Shown here: positions 8,655 through 17,205 of the stretch, in pieces
How the letters are laid out: each line of letters begins with the position of its first letter
How positions within the stretch are numbered: the first letter of the stretch is position 1
NCBI RefSeq assembly: GCF_031450785.1
Contig: NZ_JARTWB010000002.1
Span: 1,178,001-1,242,000 of the forward strand
Direction: 5' to 3'
Origin: Caballeronia sp. LZ062
GTDB lineage: Bacteria; Pseudomonadota; Gammaproteobacteria; Burkholderiales; Burkholderiaceae
DNA: 64,000 nucleotides
Translations under genes and position numbers: made by a program
Notes under the pieces: model-generated
The model's database searches: none
Told to the model about the DNA's origin: nothing
Seen by the model: the letters and a program-made list of their open reading frames with translations, nothing else

Positions 8655-9203
8655 ATGAAGACCGTTGGCGATAAAGTCGAAGCATTCACCGTCACCGCTG
8701 CAAAACCCGGCTTCAACAACCACGAGGAAAACGGCCAGTCCGCCTTCGAGGAAATTACCGAGCAGTCGTTTCCGGGCAAGTGGAAGATCATCTACTTCTA
8801 TCCGAAGGACTTCACGTTCGTGTGCCCGACCGAAATCGTCGAGTTCGGCAAGCTCGCGCAGGACTTCGAAGACCGCGACGCCGTGCTGATGGGCGGCAGT
8901 GTGGACAACGAATTCGTGAAGCTCGCATGGCGCCGCGAGCACAAGGACCTGAACAAGCTGAACCACTATTCGTTCGGCGACGTGAAGGGCGAACTCATCG
9001 ACCAGCTCGGCGTGCGCGACAAGGAAGCGGGCGTCGCGTTGCGCGCCACGTTCATCGTCGATCCGGACAACGTCATTCAGCACGTGTCGGTAAACAACCT
9101 GAATGTGGGCCGCAATCCCGAAGAAGTGCTACGCATCTTGGACGGCCTGCAAACCGACGAACTGTGCCCGTGCAACCGCGCGGTCGGCGGCTCGACGCTC
9201 TAG
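8655..9203 (+). CDS. ahpC: alkyl hydroperoxide reductase AhpC (peroxiredoxin)
   Basis: 182 residues; the ATG at 8655 follows ACAGGAGCG. A longer in-frame ORF from 8502 covers the promoter and is rejected. The peroxidatic cysteine C57 lies in DFTFVCPTEIVEF. The C-terminus has C171 and C173 in ELCPCNR, the three-cysteine pattern of the mycobacterial AhpC subgroup, which is reduced by AhpD rather than AhpF. It detoxifies H2O2, organic peroxides and peroxynitrite in the cytoplasm. ahpD follows 95 bp downstream after a terminator-like hairpin, fitting that pairing. Confidence 0.95.
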   Translation: MKTVGDKVEAFTVTAAKPGFNNHEENGQSAFEEITEQSFPGKWKIIYFYPKDFTFVCPTEIVEFGKLAQDFEDRDAVLMGGSVDNEFVKLAWRREHKDLNKLNHYSFGDVKGELIDQLGVRDKEAGVALRATFIVDPDNVIQHVSVNNLNVGRNPEEVLRILDGLQTDELCPCNRAVGGSTL

Positions 9204-9227
9204 GCCGAAGGCTCGAGCACATGCGTG

Positions 9228-9273
9228 AGCCCGCCGTCTTTCGAGTGAATGCTCGGAAGCCGGCGGGCTTTTT
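9228..9273 (+). terminator. Rho-independent terminator/attenuator between ahpC and ahpD
   Basis: AGCCCGCCG (9228-9236) pairs with CGGCGGGCT (9261-9269) and a T-run follows. It would end or attenuate ahpC transcripts so that ahpC is made in excess of ahpD. Confidence 0.75.
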
Positions 9274-9298
9274 CAACGCCACCGAATAGGAGAAATCA

Positions 9299-9823
9299 AT
9301 GGAATTTCTGTCTTCGATCAAGGAGCTGGTTCCCGACTACGCGAAAGACATTCGCCTGAACGTCGACGGCACGATCGCCCGTTCGTCGCTGGAAGGCAAC
9401 GACGCGGTAGGCGTCGCGCTCGCTGCGGCTTACGCGGCCAAGGCGACGAAGCTCGTGTCGATCATCCGCAATGCCGGCGTGCTCTCGCCCGAAGAGACGA
9501 ACGCGGCCCTCACCGCCGCCGCGCTGATGGGCATGAACAACGTCTGGTATCCGTATCTGGAGATGGCCGACAACGCCGACCTGAAGACGCAGCCAGCGGG
9601 ACTACGCATGAACGCGTACGCGTCGCATGGCGGCGTGGACAAGCGGCGCTTCGAGATGTACGCGCTTGCGGCGTCGATCATCGGCAAGTGCCATTTCTGC
9701 GTGAAGTCGCACTACGAGAATCTCGTGACCGAAGGCATGTCGACGACGCAACTGCGCGATGTCGGCCGCATCGCTGCGGTGATCGGCGCGGTGGCGCTCA
9801 CGATCGAAGCCGAAGGAAAGTAA
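9299..9823 (+). CDS. ahpD: alkylhydroperoxidase AhpD
   Basis: 174 residues, all-helical AhpD/CMD fold, with AGGAGA upstream of the ATG. The active site KCHFCVKSHYENL gives C131 and C134 with H138; E119 in RRFEMYAL completes the proton relay known from the mycobacterial enzyme. AhpD reduces the disulfide of AhpC (through a lipoamide-type donor in mycobacteria) and has weak peroxidase activity of its own. It sits directly downstream of ahpC. Confidence 0.94.
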   Translation: MEFLSSIKELVPDYAKDIRLNVDGTIARSSLEGNDAVGVALAAAYAAKATKLVSIIRNAGVLSPEETNAALTAAALMGMNNVWYPYLEMADNADLKTQPAGLRMNAYASHGGVDKRRFEMYALAASIIGKCHFCVKSHYENLVTEGMSTTQLRDVGRIAAVIGAVALTIEAEGK

Positions 9824-9843
9824 CGCGCCGCTCGACGCAGGCA

Positions 9844-9869
9844 GACGCCACGTCGTCGAACGTGGCGTC
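9844..9869. terminator. perfect hairpin between convergent ahpD and ispF
   Basis: GACGCCACGT (9844-9853), loop of six, ACGTGGCGTC (9860-9869). The stem is perfect at 10 bp but has no T-tract on either side. Its place between two converging genes suggests a bidirectional transcript end. Confidence 0.5.
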
Positions 9870-9875
9870 GCTCGT

Positions 9876-10367
9876 TCAGTGGTCGATCGACGTGCGCCGC
9901 AACAGCACGGCCGCCTGCGCCTCGATGCCTTCCTTGCGCCCGAGATAGCCGAGCTTCTCGTTGGTCTTCGCCTTCACGTTGACGCGATCGACGGGAAGAT
10001 CGAGATCGGCGGCGATGTTCTCGCGCATCGCCTCGATATGCGGGCTCAGTTTCGGCGCCTGCGCGATCACGGTGCTGTCCACGTTCGCAATCGCAAAGCC
10101 CGCTTCCGACACGCGCTTGGCCGCCTCGCGCAGCAGCACGCGGCTGTTCGCGCCCGCGAACTCAGTCGCCGTATCCGGAAAATGCCGGCCGATATCACCG
10201 AGCGCCGCCGCGCCGAACAACGCGTCGGTGATGGCGTGCAGCAGCACGTCGGCATCCGAATGGCCGAGCAGGCCGCGTTCGTAGGGAATCGTCACGCCGC
10301 CGATGATGAGCTCGCGCCCTTCGACGAGCTGATGCACGTCGTACCCCTGTCCGATTCTGAAATCCAT
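9876..10367 (-). CDS. ispF: 2-C-methyl-D-erythritol 2,4-cyclodiphosphate synthase
   Basis: 163 residues from ATG 10367 ([14 protein letters not shown]); a GTG three codons earlier is also in frame, but the ATG matches the usual start in the family. Metal ligands D10, H12 and H44 ([16 protein letters not shown]) are present, as is the substrate loop [21 protein letters not shown]. It carries out the fifth step of the MEP isoprenoid pathway, converting CDP-ME 2-phosphate to MEcPP with release of CMP. It follows ispD by 34 bp in one operon. Confidence 0.95.
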   Translation of the reverse strand: MDFRIGQGYDVHQLVEGRELIIGGVTIPYERGLLGHSDADVLLHAITDALFGAAALGDIGRHFPDTATEFAGANSRVLLREAAKRVSEAGFAIANVDSTVIAQAPKLSPHIEAMRENIAADLDLPVDRVNVKAKTNEKLGYLGRKEGIEAQAAVLLRRTSIDH

Positions 10368-10401
10368 CGATGCCACCTAGCAGTAGAGAGTGAGCGGTCC
10401 G

Positions 10402-11172
10402 TCAGGCGCGCGCCGAGAGGATCGCGCTGGCGAGACCGAAGTCTTCCGGATAAGTCACCTTGAAGTTGCGCAGGCTGCCCTGCACGAGCTTCGGCGAGTG
10501 GCCGAGCCATTCGATGGCGCTGGCTTCGTCCGTGAGATCGTGGCCGTCACGGCGCGCACGATCGATCGCTCCGCGCAATATGCCGAGCCGGAACATCTGC
10601 GGCGTCTGCGCCTGCCACAAGCCGTCGCGCGATTCTGTCCGCGCGATGCGCGCGCCGCCCGCCGGCGCATCGGGCATGGTCGGTGCGACGCGCTTCAACG
10701 TATCCGCGACCGGCAGCGCGAGAATGCCGCCGACGGGATCGTCGCGCAATTCGGTGACGAGCTTGCGAATCAGTTCTGGCGTGATGCCGGGGCGCGCGGC
10801 GTCGTGTACGAGCACCCAGTCGTCGTCGCGCGCGCCGAATTCCGCCAGCGCGACGAGGCCGTTATAAACCGACGCCTGCCGCGACGCCCCGCCCCGGCGC
10901 TGCACCACGAAGCGCAGGCCGGCGAAGCGGCGCGCGTCGAAGTGATGATCGTCCGGTGCGAGCACGACGAGTGTCTGCGAGAATTCGGGGCACGCGTCGA
11001 ATGCGGCGAGCGTGAAGCCGAGCATCGGCCGTCCCGCGACCGTCTGGTATTGCTTGGGCATCGGCGCGCCGGAGCGGCTGCCGGTTCCGGCGCAGGGAAT
11101 GAGCGCGAAAAGACGCGCAGTGGTAGACGGGGCGGCGGGCGAAGTCACGAGAAAATCATGTGGCCAAGTCAA
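10402..11172 (-). CDS. ispD: 2-C-methyl-D-erythritol 4-phosphate cytidylyltransferase
   Basis: Up to 256 residues. The nucleotide-binding start [15 protein letters not shown] (the conserved PAAGxGxRxG loop), [19 protein letters not shown] and [10 protein letters not shown] are all present. It transfers CMP to MEP in the third step of the MEP pathway. The N-terminus is uncertain: ATG 11172 gives about 20 extra residues before the domain, and a GTG at 11148 is the more compact choice. It is upstream of ispF in the same operon and divergent from mfd. Confidence 0.94.
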   Translation of the reverse strand: MTWPHDFLVTSPAAPSTTARLFALIPCAGTGSRSGAPMPKQYQTVAGRPMLGFTLAAFDACPEFSQTLVVLAPDDHHFDARRFAGLRFVVQRRGGASRQASVYNGLVALAEFGARDDDWVLVHDAARPGITPELIRKLVTELRDDPVGGILALPVADTLKRVAPTMPDAPAGGARIARTESRDGLWQAQTPQMFRLGILRGAIDRARRDGHDLTDEASAIEWLGHSPKLVQGSLRNFKVTYPEDFGLASAILSARA

Positions 11173-11188
11173 AGTGAAGCCCGGATTT

Positions 11189-11194
11189 TATAAT
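11189..11194 (+). promoter_or_regulatory. -10 element (TATAAT) upstream of mfd
   Basis: A consensus TATAAT lies 71-76 bp before the mfd start, within the 92-bp ispD/mfd divergent gap. The -35 region is poor (AGTCAA-like). Confidence 0.45.
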
Positions 11195-11264
11195 AGGTCC
11201 TCCGCGACCACGTCCGGCGTGCGGCAATTCAGTCGCAGCGCACGGGCGGTTCAATGCACACCTT

Positions 11265-14200
11265 ATGTCTTCGAAAGCCGTCAACGCGCAGTCCACTTCC
11301 CCCATCGCGCTCGTCAAGGCAGGTCAGCGTTTCGTCTTCGACGGCGCTTCCGGCTCCGCCGATGCGCTCGCCATCGCGCGCTATCTCGCCGCGCATCGCG
11401 AGGCGGTGCCGCTTCTGACGGTGGTGTGCGCGAGCGCCGTCGATGCGCAGCGCCTCGCGGCCGAGTTGCCCTACTTCGCGCCGGACGCCCGCGTGCGTCT
11501 CTTGCCCGACTGGGAAACGCTGCCGTACGACACGTTCTCGCCGCACCAGGATCTCGTCTCGGAGCGGCTCGCGACGCTGCACGATCTCGGCGAAGGACGC
11601 TGCGACGTTCTCATCGTGCCGGCGACGACCGCGCTGTATCGCATGCCGCCCGCTTCTTTTCTCGCGGCCTACACGTTCTCCTTCACGCAAGGCGAGCGTC
11701 TCGACGAAGCCAAGCTCAAGGCGCAATTGACGCTCGCCGGCTACGAGCACGTGAGCCAGGTCGTGCGGCCGGGCGAATATTGCGTGCGCGGTTCGCTGAT
11801 CGACCTGTATCCGATGGGCTCGCCGCTGCCGTATCGCATCGACCTGTTCGACGATCAGGTGGATTCGATTCGCGCGTTCGATCCCGACACCCAGCGCAGC
11901 CTCTATCCGGTGCGCGACGTGCGTCTGCTGCCGGGCCGCGAATTTCCGTTCGACGAAGCCGCGCGCACCGCGTTTCGCAGCCGCTGGCGTGAAGTGTTCG
12001 AGGGCGATCCGAGCCGCTCGCAGATCTACAAAGACATCGGCAACGGCGTGCCGTCGGCGGGCATCGAATACTATCTGCCGCTCTTCTTCGATGAAACCGC
12101 GACGCTCTTTCACTATCTGCCGCAGGGCTCGCAACTCGCCTTCATCGGCGATCTCGACGCCGCGATCAAGCGCTTCACGAACGACACGAAACAGCGCTAC
12201 GAATTCCTCTCGCACGACCGCGAGCGTCCGCTTCTGGAGCCGCGCCGACTTTTCCTGACCGACGACGACTTCTTCACGTTCGCCAAACCGTTCGCGCAGC
12301 TGAAGTTTCCGTCGACGCCCGAAGGCGGCTGGGCCGTGCCGCTGCCGGGCCTCGCCATCGACCGTCACGCGGACGAGCCGCTGCTCGCGCTGCGTCACTA
12401 TCTGGAGCAGACGCCGAACCGCGTGATGCTCGTCGCGGAATCGGCGGGACGGCGCGAGACCATTCAGCAATTGCTCGCAGACAACGGCTTGCGCGGCGAA
12501 TTGCACGATACATTCCAGGAATGGCTCACGAGCGAGGCGAAGTTCACGCTCGGCATCGCGCCGCTCGCGAGCGGTTTCGCGCTGACCGCCGAGCAGCTCG
12601 CGATCATCACGGAGACCGAACTGTACGGCCCGCTCGCGCGCCGCGCCGGCCGGCGGCGTCAGGAACAGGCGAGCAACGTCGATTCGATGGTGCGCGATCT
12701 GGCCGAACTGAAGGTCGGCGATCCGGTCGTGCACGCGCAGCATGGCATCGGCCGATACATGGGGCTCGTGTCGATGGACCTCGGCGAAGGCGAGACCGAG
12801 TTTCTGCACCTCGAATATCAGAACGAATCGAAGCTGTACGTGCCGGTCGCGCAGTTGCACGTGATCTCGCGCTACAGCGGCGCGGACCCGGAAAGCGCGC
12901 CGCTTCACACGCTCGGCTCCGGCCAGTGGGAGAAGGCGAAGCGCAAGGCCGCGCAGCAGATCCGCGATACCGCCGCCGAGTTGCTGAACCTCTATGCTCG
13001 CCGAGCGGCGCGCGAAGGGTTCGCGTTCAAGCTCGATCCGCGCGACTACACCAAGTTCGCGGAGAGCTTCGGCTTCGAGGAAACGCCGGATCAGGCGGCG
13101 GCGATTGCATCGGTCATCGCGGACATGACGAGCGGCAAACCGATGGACCGCCTCGTGTGCGGCGATGTCGGCTTCGGCAAGACGGAAGTCGCACTGCGAG
13201 CAGCGTTTATCGCGGTGATGGCGGGCAAACAGGTAGCGATTCTTTCGCCGACGACGCTGCTCGCCGAACAGCACACGCAGACTTTCACGGACCGCTTCGC
13301 GGACTGGCCGGTGCGCATTGCGGAGTTGTCGCGCTTCAAGAGTACGAAGGAAGTGTCGCAGTCGGTGCAGCAGATCAATGAAGGTTCCGTCGATATCGTG
13401 ATCGGCACGCACAAGCTCTTGTCGAGCGATGTGAAGTTCAAGCGGCTCGGGCTCGTCATCATCGACGAGGAACACCGCTTCGGCGTGCGGCAGAAGGAGG
13501 CGCTCAAGGCGCTGCGCGCCGAGGTCGACGTCCTCACGCTGACCGCGACGCCTATTCCGCGAACGCTCGGCATGGCGCTCGAAGGTCTGCGCGATTTCTC
13601 GGTGATCGCGACCGCGCCGCAAAAGCGTCTCGCGATCAAGACGTTCGTGCGCCGCGAGGAAGACGGCGTGATCCGCGAGGCGATGCTGCGCGAACTCAAG
13701 CGCGGCGGCCAGGTGTACTTCCTGCACAACGAAGTGGAGACGATCGACAACCGCCGCGCGATGCTGGAAGCGCTCGTGCCCGAAGCGCGCATCGCGGTCG
13801 CGCACGGGCAGATGCACGAGCGCGAACTCGAACGTGTGATGCGCGATTTCGTCGGCCAGCGCGCGAACGTGCTGCTGTGCACGACGATCATCGAAACGGG
13901 CATCGACGTGCCGAGCGCGAACACGATCATCATGCATCGCGCGGACAAGTTCGGCCTTGCGCAATTGCATCAGTTGCGCGGGCGCGTCGGGCGCTCGCAT
14001 CATCAGGCGTATGCGTATCTGCTCGTGCATGATCCGCAGTCGCTGACGAAGCAGGCGCAGCGTCGACTCGAAGCCATCCAGCAGATGGAGGAACTGGGCT
14101 CCGGCTTCTATCTCGCGATGCACGACCTCGAAATTCGCGGCACCGGCGAAGTGCTCGGCGACAAACAATCGGGCGAGATTCACGAAATCGGCTTCCAGCT

Positions 14201-14747
14201 TTACACCGACATGCTCAACGACGCGGTGCGCGCGCTGAAGGACGGTCGCGAGCCGGACCTGAACGCGCCGCTCGCCGCGACGACCGAAATCAATCTGCAC
14301 GCGCCCGCGATCTTGCCCGCCGAATATTGCGGCGATGTGCAGGAGCGTCTGTCGCTCTACAAGCGGCTTGCGAACTGCGAATCGAGCGATGCGATCGACG
14401 GCATTCTCGAGGAGTTGGTCGACCGCTTTGGCAAGCTGCCGCCGCAGGCGCATGCGCTTGTGGAGACGCATCGGCTGCGTTTGGCCGCGAAGCCGCTTGG
14501 CATCTCCAAGATCGACGCGGCGGAGTTGTCCATCGCGTTGCAGTTCGTGCCTGATCCGCCTGTTGATGCGATGAAGATCATCGAGATGGTGCAGAAGAAC
14601 AAGCACATCAAGCTCGCGGGGCAGGATAAATTGCGGATTGAGACGCGGAGTCCTGATCTTGCTGTGCGGATTGCTACTGTCAAGGAGACTTTGCGGGCGC
14701 TGGGGGGGCCGGTGAGGAAGCCGGTTGCTGCTGCCGGTGAGCGGTAG
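11265..14747 (+). CDS. mfd: transcription-repair coupling factor Mfd
   Basis: 1160 residues, the normal length. It has an N-terminal UvrB-homology module, an RNA-polymerase-interacting domain around residues 480-560 (VGDPVVHAQHGIGRYMGL), and an SF2 translocase with Walker A CGDVGFGKTEVALRAAF (about residue 634), DEEHRFGV (about 733) and the TRG motif region QLHQLRGRVGRSHHQAYAYLL. A TRCF C-terminal domain ends the protein. It removes RNA polymerase stalled at DNA damage and recruits UvrA. The last ~60 codons use A/T-ending codons far more than the rest of the gene, which stands out next to the island that begins just downstream. Confidence 0.97.
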   Translation: MSSKAVNAQSTSPIALVKAGQRFVFDGASGSADALAIARYLAAHREAVPLLTVVCASAVDAQRLAAELPYFAPDARVRLLPDWETLPYDTFSPHQDLVSERLATLHDLGEGRCDVLIVPATTALYRMPPASFLAAYTFSFTQGERLDEAKLKAQLTLAGYEHVSQVVRPGEYCVRGSLIDLYPMGSPLPYRIDLFDDQVDSIRAFDPDTQRSLYPVRDVRLLPGREFPFDEAARTAFRSRWREVFEGDPSRSQIYKDIGNGVPSAGIEYYLPLFFDETATLFHYLPQGSQLAFIGDLDAAIKRFTNDTKQRYEFLSHDRERPLLEPRRLFLTDDDFFTFAKPFAQLKFPSTPEGGWAVPLPGLAIDRHADEPLLALRHYLEQTPNRVMLVAESAGRRETIQQLLADNGLRGELHDTFQEWLTSEAKFTLGIAPLASGFALTAEQLAIITETELYGPLARRAGRRRQEQASNVDSMVRDLAELKVGDPVVHAQHGIGRYMGLVSMDLGEGETEFLHLEYQNESKLYVPVAQLHVISRYSGADPESAPLHTLGSGQWEKAKRKAAQQIRDTAAELLNLYARRAAREGFAFKLDPRDYTKFAESFGFEETPDQAAAIASVIADMTSGKPMDRLVCGDVGFGKTEVALRAAFIAVMAGKQVAILSPTTLLAEQHTQTFTDRFADWPVRIAELSRFKSTKEVSQSVQQINEGSVDIVIGTHKLLSSDVKFKRLGLVIIDEEHRFGVRQKEALKALRAEVDVLTLTATPIPRTLGMALEGLRDFSVIATAPQKRLAIKTFVRREEDGVIREAMLRELKRGGQVYFLHNEVETIDNRRAMLEALVPEARIAVAHGQMHERELERVMRDFVGQRANVLLCTTIIETGIDVPSANTIIMHRADKFGLAQLHQLRGRVGRSHHQAYAYLLVHDPQSLTKQAQRRLEAIQQMEELGSGFYLAMHDLEIRGTGEVLGDKQSGEIHEIGFQLYTDMLNDAVRALKDGREPDLNAPLAATTEINLHAPAILPAEYCGDVQERLSLYKRLANCESSDAIDGILEELVDRFGKLPPQAHALVETHRLRLAAKPLGISKIDAAELSIALQFVPDPPVDAMKIIEMVQKNKHIKLAGQDKLRIETRSPDLAVRIATVKETLRALGGPVRKPVAAAGER

Positions 14748-14919
14748 TGCCCTTCTCCCTGTTGTCGTGTCGGTTTTTTAGCGTTGCATTTACCGTGGAC
14801 GGTGGTTACTTTCTGGCGCTGCCCGCTGAAACACCGGACACGGGCTCCTACCTTAAATAAAGGTACGATAAAACTGTATTCTGACTGATACCAGGCAGGA
14901 GTTGACACAAAGGGGTAAC

Positions 14920-15215
14920 CGTGGCCGCGAGTGGGATACCTACCGCAGCCCGTCGTGAGCGATCGGATTCAAACGGCGTCGCTAATACCGTCCAACGGCC
15001 CCAATTGCCGACTCCGGGTCTAACGAGTGCAACGAGCAGGCAACATTGATTTTGTTTCACCCCTTCGTCACCGCACTGTTTGACTATCATCCCGCGTCCA
15101 CCCTGGCAAGGCAAGCGACTAAGTTCGGTTCGACGTGACATTTTTGGAAGAACCGGAGGCTTGGACAGCACCGCCCGGGTGAGCCCTTCAAAGGCAAGAA
15201 ACACCGTCAGTTTGA
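14920..15215 (-). pseudogene. degraded copy of the six-cysteine putative immunity gene
   Basis: The segment matches 16690-17195 in pieces. GCACTGTTTGACTATCATCC at about 15073 corresponds to GCACTGTTCGACTATCATCC at about 17031, and the flank GGCGTCGCTAATACCGTCC corresponds to GGCGTCGCTGAATACGTCG at about 16740. In translation RRTELSRLPCQGGRGMIVKQCGDEG matches HRTEQSRSACQAGCGMIVEQCYDEA in two blocks. About 190 bp of the intact gene (near 16803-16990) is missing here, the frame is shifted and a structural cysteine has become Arg. The signal peptide is scrambled, so it is not functional. The homology continues past the gene end, so this was a segmental duplication. Confidence 0.75.
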
Positions 15216-15265
15216 TGAGAAACCAATCCGAAGATCTGCGGGGTTCGCATTCGGATCCCTGGCTG

Positions 15266-15847
15266 TCAATTGTCGCTTTCCACGAAGTGGCCGTTAGTCA
15301 TCTTATACAACCGGGTCCGCTTAGCTCCTTCCCAATCTCTTGCCCATGAGACCGAAACGCTAGCCGGAGTGCCTACCCATCTGATCGATGCGTACGGGGA
15401 ATCTGCCCCATTGTCCTCAAGTTCAATATTGTCAAGGCAGCTACTGACTTTAGTCGAAAGGCCTATCTTGGCGGTGCGGCCATCTTTTTCCAACACATAG
15501 AGTTCGTCCTCGGTGCCGGCGCCGCAATAGCTGAGCGGCCAGCTAGACGAAGCAAATTTCAGCACGACGAGTATCACATCGTGACCATCCAAACGACGCG
15601 ACGACGATTCCGGGAAAACGATATCCGTTGAAGTTTGCAAGGCTCTTTGAAAAGAAAGTGACAACTTCAAATTCCGTTTGTCACCCGGTGCAGCGACGAT
15701 AGCTTTCCCATCGCTTATTGTGACTTTCGCTCCATCAGACAGCATCACACTGCCTGGTAGTTGCTGTGCCGCAGACGAATCATTCGCCAGTACCGCGACG
15801 GCAAACAGACACAATAAATCACTCACTGCCTTCAACATGGTCGGCAT
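15266..15847 (-). CDS. secreted hypothetical protein in effector-immunity island
   Basis: 193 residues from ATG 15847 (a second ATG lies at 15838). MLKAVSDLLCLFAVAVLANDSSAAQQ is a clear signal peptide with cleavage near residue 28. The longer frame from 16066 has no signal and is rejected. The mature domain is about 165 residues of beta-type alternation with two cysteines (SYCGAG and SSCLDN) that could form one disulfide, and no membrane segment. I do not recognise a family. The position downstream of an effector/immunity pair, the secretion signal and the small size fit a second immunity or accessory protein; this is inference. Base composition is below that of the flanking core genes. Confidence 0.6.
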   Translation of the reverse strand: MPTMLKAVSDLLCLFAVAVLANDSSAAQQLPGSVMLSDGAKVTISDGKAIVAAPGDKRNLKLSLSFQRALQTSTDIVFPESSSRRLDGHDVILVVLKFASSSWPLSYCGAGTEDELYVLEKDGRTAKIGLSTKVSSCLDNIELEDNGADSPYASIRWVGTPASVSVSWARDWEGAKRTRLYKMTNGHFVESDN

Positions 15848-16784
15848 AGCAACTCCGCTGTATTTCCAAGGATGGTCCGTTGTTTGACCCGCTCTCATCT
15901 TTCCGTATTCATCTCTATCTCGTTCGTGTAATTCGTCGGTGGATTTGTTCTGATTCGCAGGAACGCTCGTGTCCCATCCAGTATTCCTCGTCCGCGGATT
16001 GCAAAGCCTTTCCGGAGTGCGTATCCAAGTCTGCGTACGCTCGTTTGTAGAGCGCTGCGCCGCCACGGACGTTTGCTTTCCAATTTCACGCTTGCTCGTA
16101 AGTTGGCGAAGGGTGGGTTAGCTGCGTCATTCCGCACGTCTCGGACCGCTACAGGTTCGTTGAGCTCTTCCACTTGGTCTGCGCTCGGATTATTCGCAGA
16201 TAATCACGGTTCGTCTGAACGGGTCGCTTCTCGGAGTCACCGTGACAGTGGGCTTCCCTCGACGAACTTAGAGTTGAAAGCAGATTCTCGGGATTTTGTC
16301 TTGCCAGCAGAAATTGAAAGACTCTCTATGGGATTCAGCCTCCTGGCCTGTGAGCGCGCCCCTTGAGCTCGCTGACTTGAGCGTTCCAACTAACGTTTCA
16401 CTACGTTATAAGCGGGCCGCTCCGGACTTAGGCTCGAACAAAATCTCAGGAAAGCTGCTTTCTCGTGGATAGAATCTCTCGCCGGCGTCCGGTCTCATCC
16501 ATTTGCCCGAGTCCTTCATCAGAACGACTTCACTAAGATTGAGAATCGCTTGCCATACTTCTTCCTTGATCGGCGGCGGCGCGGCGTAGAGTGACTATTG
16601 ACGCCGCCGTAGTCGGGCGGCGTCATTGGCGCGGACTTAGTCTTACAAACAACGTATTGCGCTAAACATCGGTCTACGAATGCGGCGTCCCGAGGGAATG
16701 GAAGACCGACGGCGGCCCTTCGTGCGCTCAATGCAAACTGGCGTCGCTGAATACGTCGAACGGACTCGAATGCCCACTCTCGGT
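15848..16784. other. decayed, low-GC spacer of the island
   Basis: This 937-bp stretch has no convincing intact gene. Short minus-strand frames are visible (92 codons at 15895-16173, 92 codons at 16519-16797), but neither has a credible start or composition. The part nearest 16784 is the 3' flank that was duplicated at 14920-15000. A plausible gene remnant is listed separately at 16406-16594. The stretch probably held one or more effector or immunity genes that have eroded. Confidence 0.55.
16406..16594 (-). pseudogene. C-terminal gene remnant without a start
   Basis: 62 codons ending in TAA, preceded in frame by TAG and lacking an initiator at its 5' end. The translation is protein-like: IKEEVWQAILNLSEVVLMKD, then KWMRPDAGERFYPRESSFPE and ILFEPKSGAARL. 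No family is recognised. It is probably the tail of a lost gene in the effector island. Confidence 0.35.
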
Positions 16785-17195
16785 CTAACGATTGCAACGA
16801 GCGGCTATTAATTGAAGATTGATTAGCCGTTGTTTCGCGAAATTCAACTTCATCTCGCTACCGATCCAGCCTGGCAGGCGGTCTGCAACTTCAACAGTGT
16901 ACTGTTCCATGCGCGATGCGTCCTCTAGATATTTTTTGGCCAGTTCAGCACATGGACCACCGTTCGTTCTCTGTAGGCTTGACAAGATGACACTGATCTT
17001 GTTTTCCACGTCGGCGACAGCTTCGTCATAGCACTGTTCGACTATCATCCCGCATCCTGCCTGGCACGCCGAGCGACTCTGTTCGGTTCGATGCATACAT
17101 TTTTTGAAAATGTCAACATCTGATTCCTTCGCGAAAGCGGCGAAACATTCGGTTGCAATGAGAAGAAACAGAAGAATTCGAAGAAAGTAATTCAT
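16785..17195 (-). CDS. six-cysteine secreted protein, probable periplasmic immunity protein
   Basis: 136 residues. MNYFLRILLFLLIATECFAAFA is a signal peptide (cleavage about residue 22). The mature domain is about 114 residues, largely helical, with six cysteines (33, 44, 48, 55, 82, 134) that could form three disulfides in the periplasm. It starts 10 bp after the stop of the two-domain peptidoglycan hydrolase and is surely co-transcribed with it. The order effector then small secreted protein is the standard arrangement for T6SS cell-wall effectors and their immunity proteins, so immunity is the likely role. The cysteine spacing loosely recalls secreted lysozyme inhibitors of the LprI type, but I cannot assign that family. 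A degraded copy lies at 14920-15215. Confidence 0.7.
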   Translation of the reverse strand: MNYFLRILLFLLIATECFAAFAKESDVDIFKKCMHRTEQSRSACQAGCGMIVEQCYDEAVADVENKISVILSSLQRTNGGPCAELAKKYLEDASRMEQYTVEVADRLPGWIGSEMKLNFAKQRLINLQLIAARCNR

Positions 17196-17205
17196 GAGAT
17201 GTCCT

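Noticed and set aside
11229..14606. 1125-aa frame antisense to mfd
   Set aside because: Arg/His/Ala-rich shadow of a high-GC gene; mfd motifs are complete on the plus strand.
15895..16173. 92-aa minus-strand frame
   Set aside because: Composition is Arg/Asn-mixed with no signal, domain or ribosome site; it overlaps other equally poor frames.
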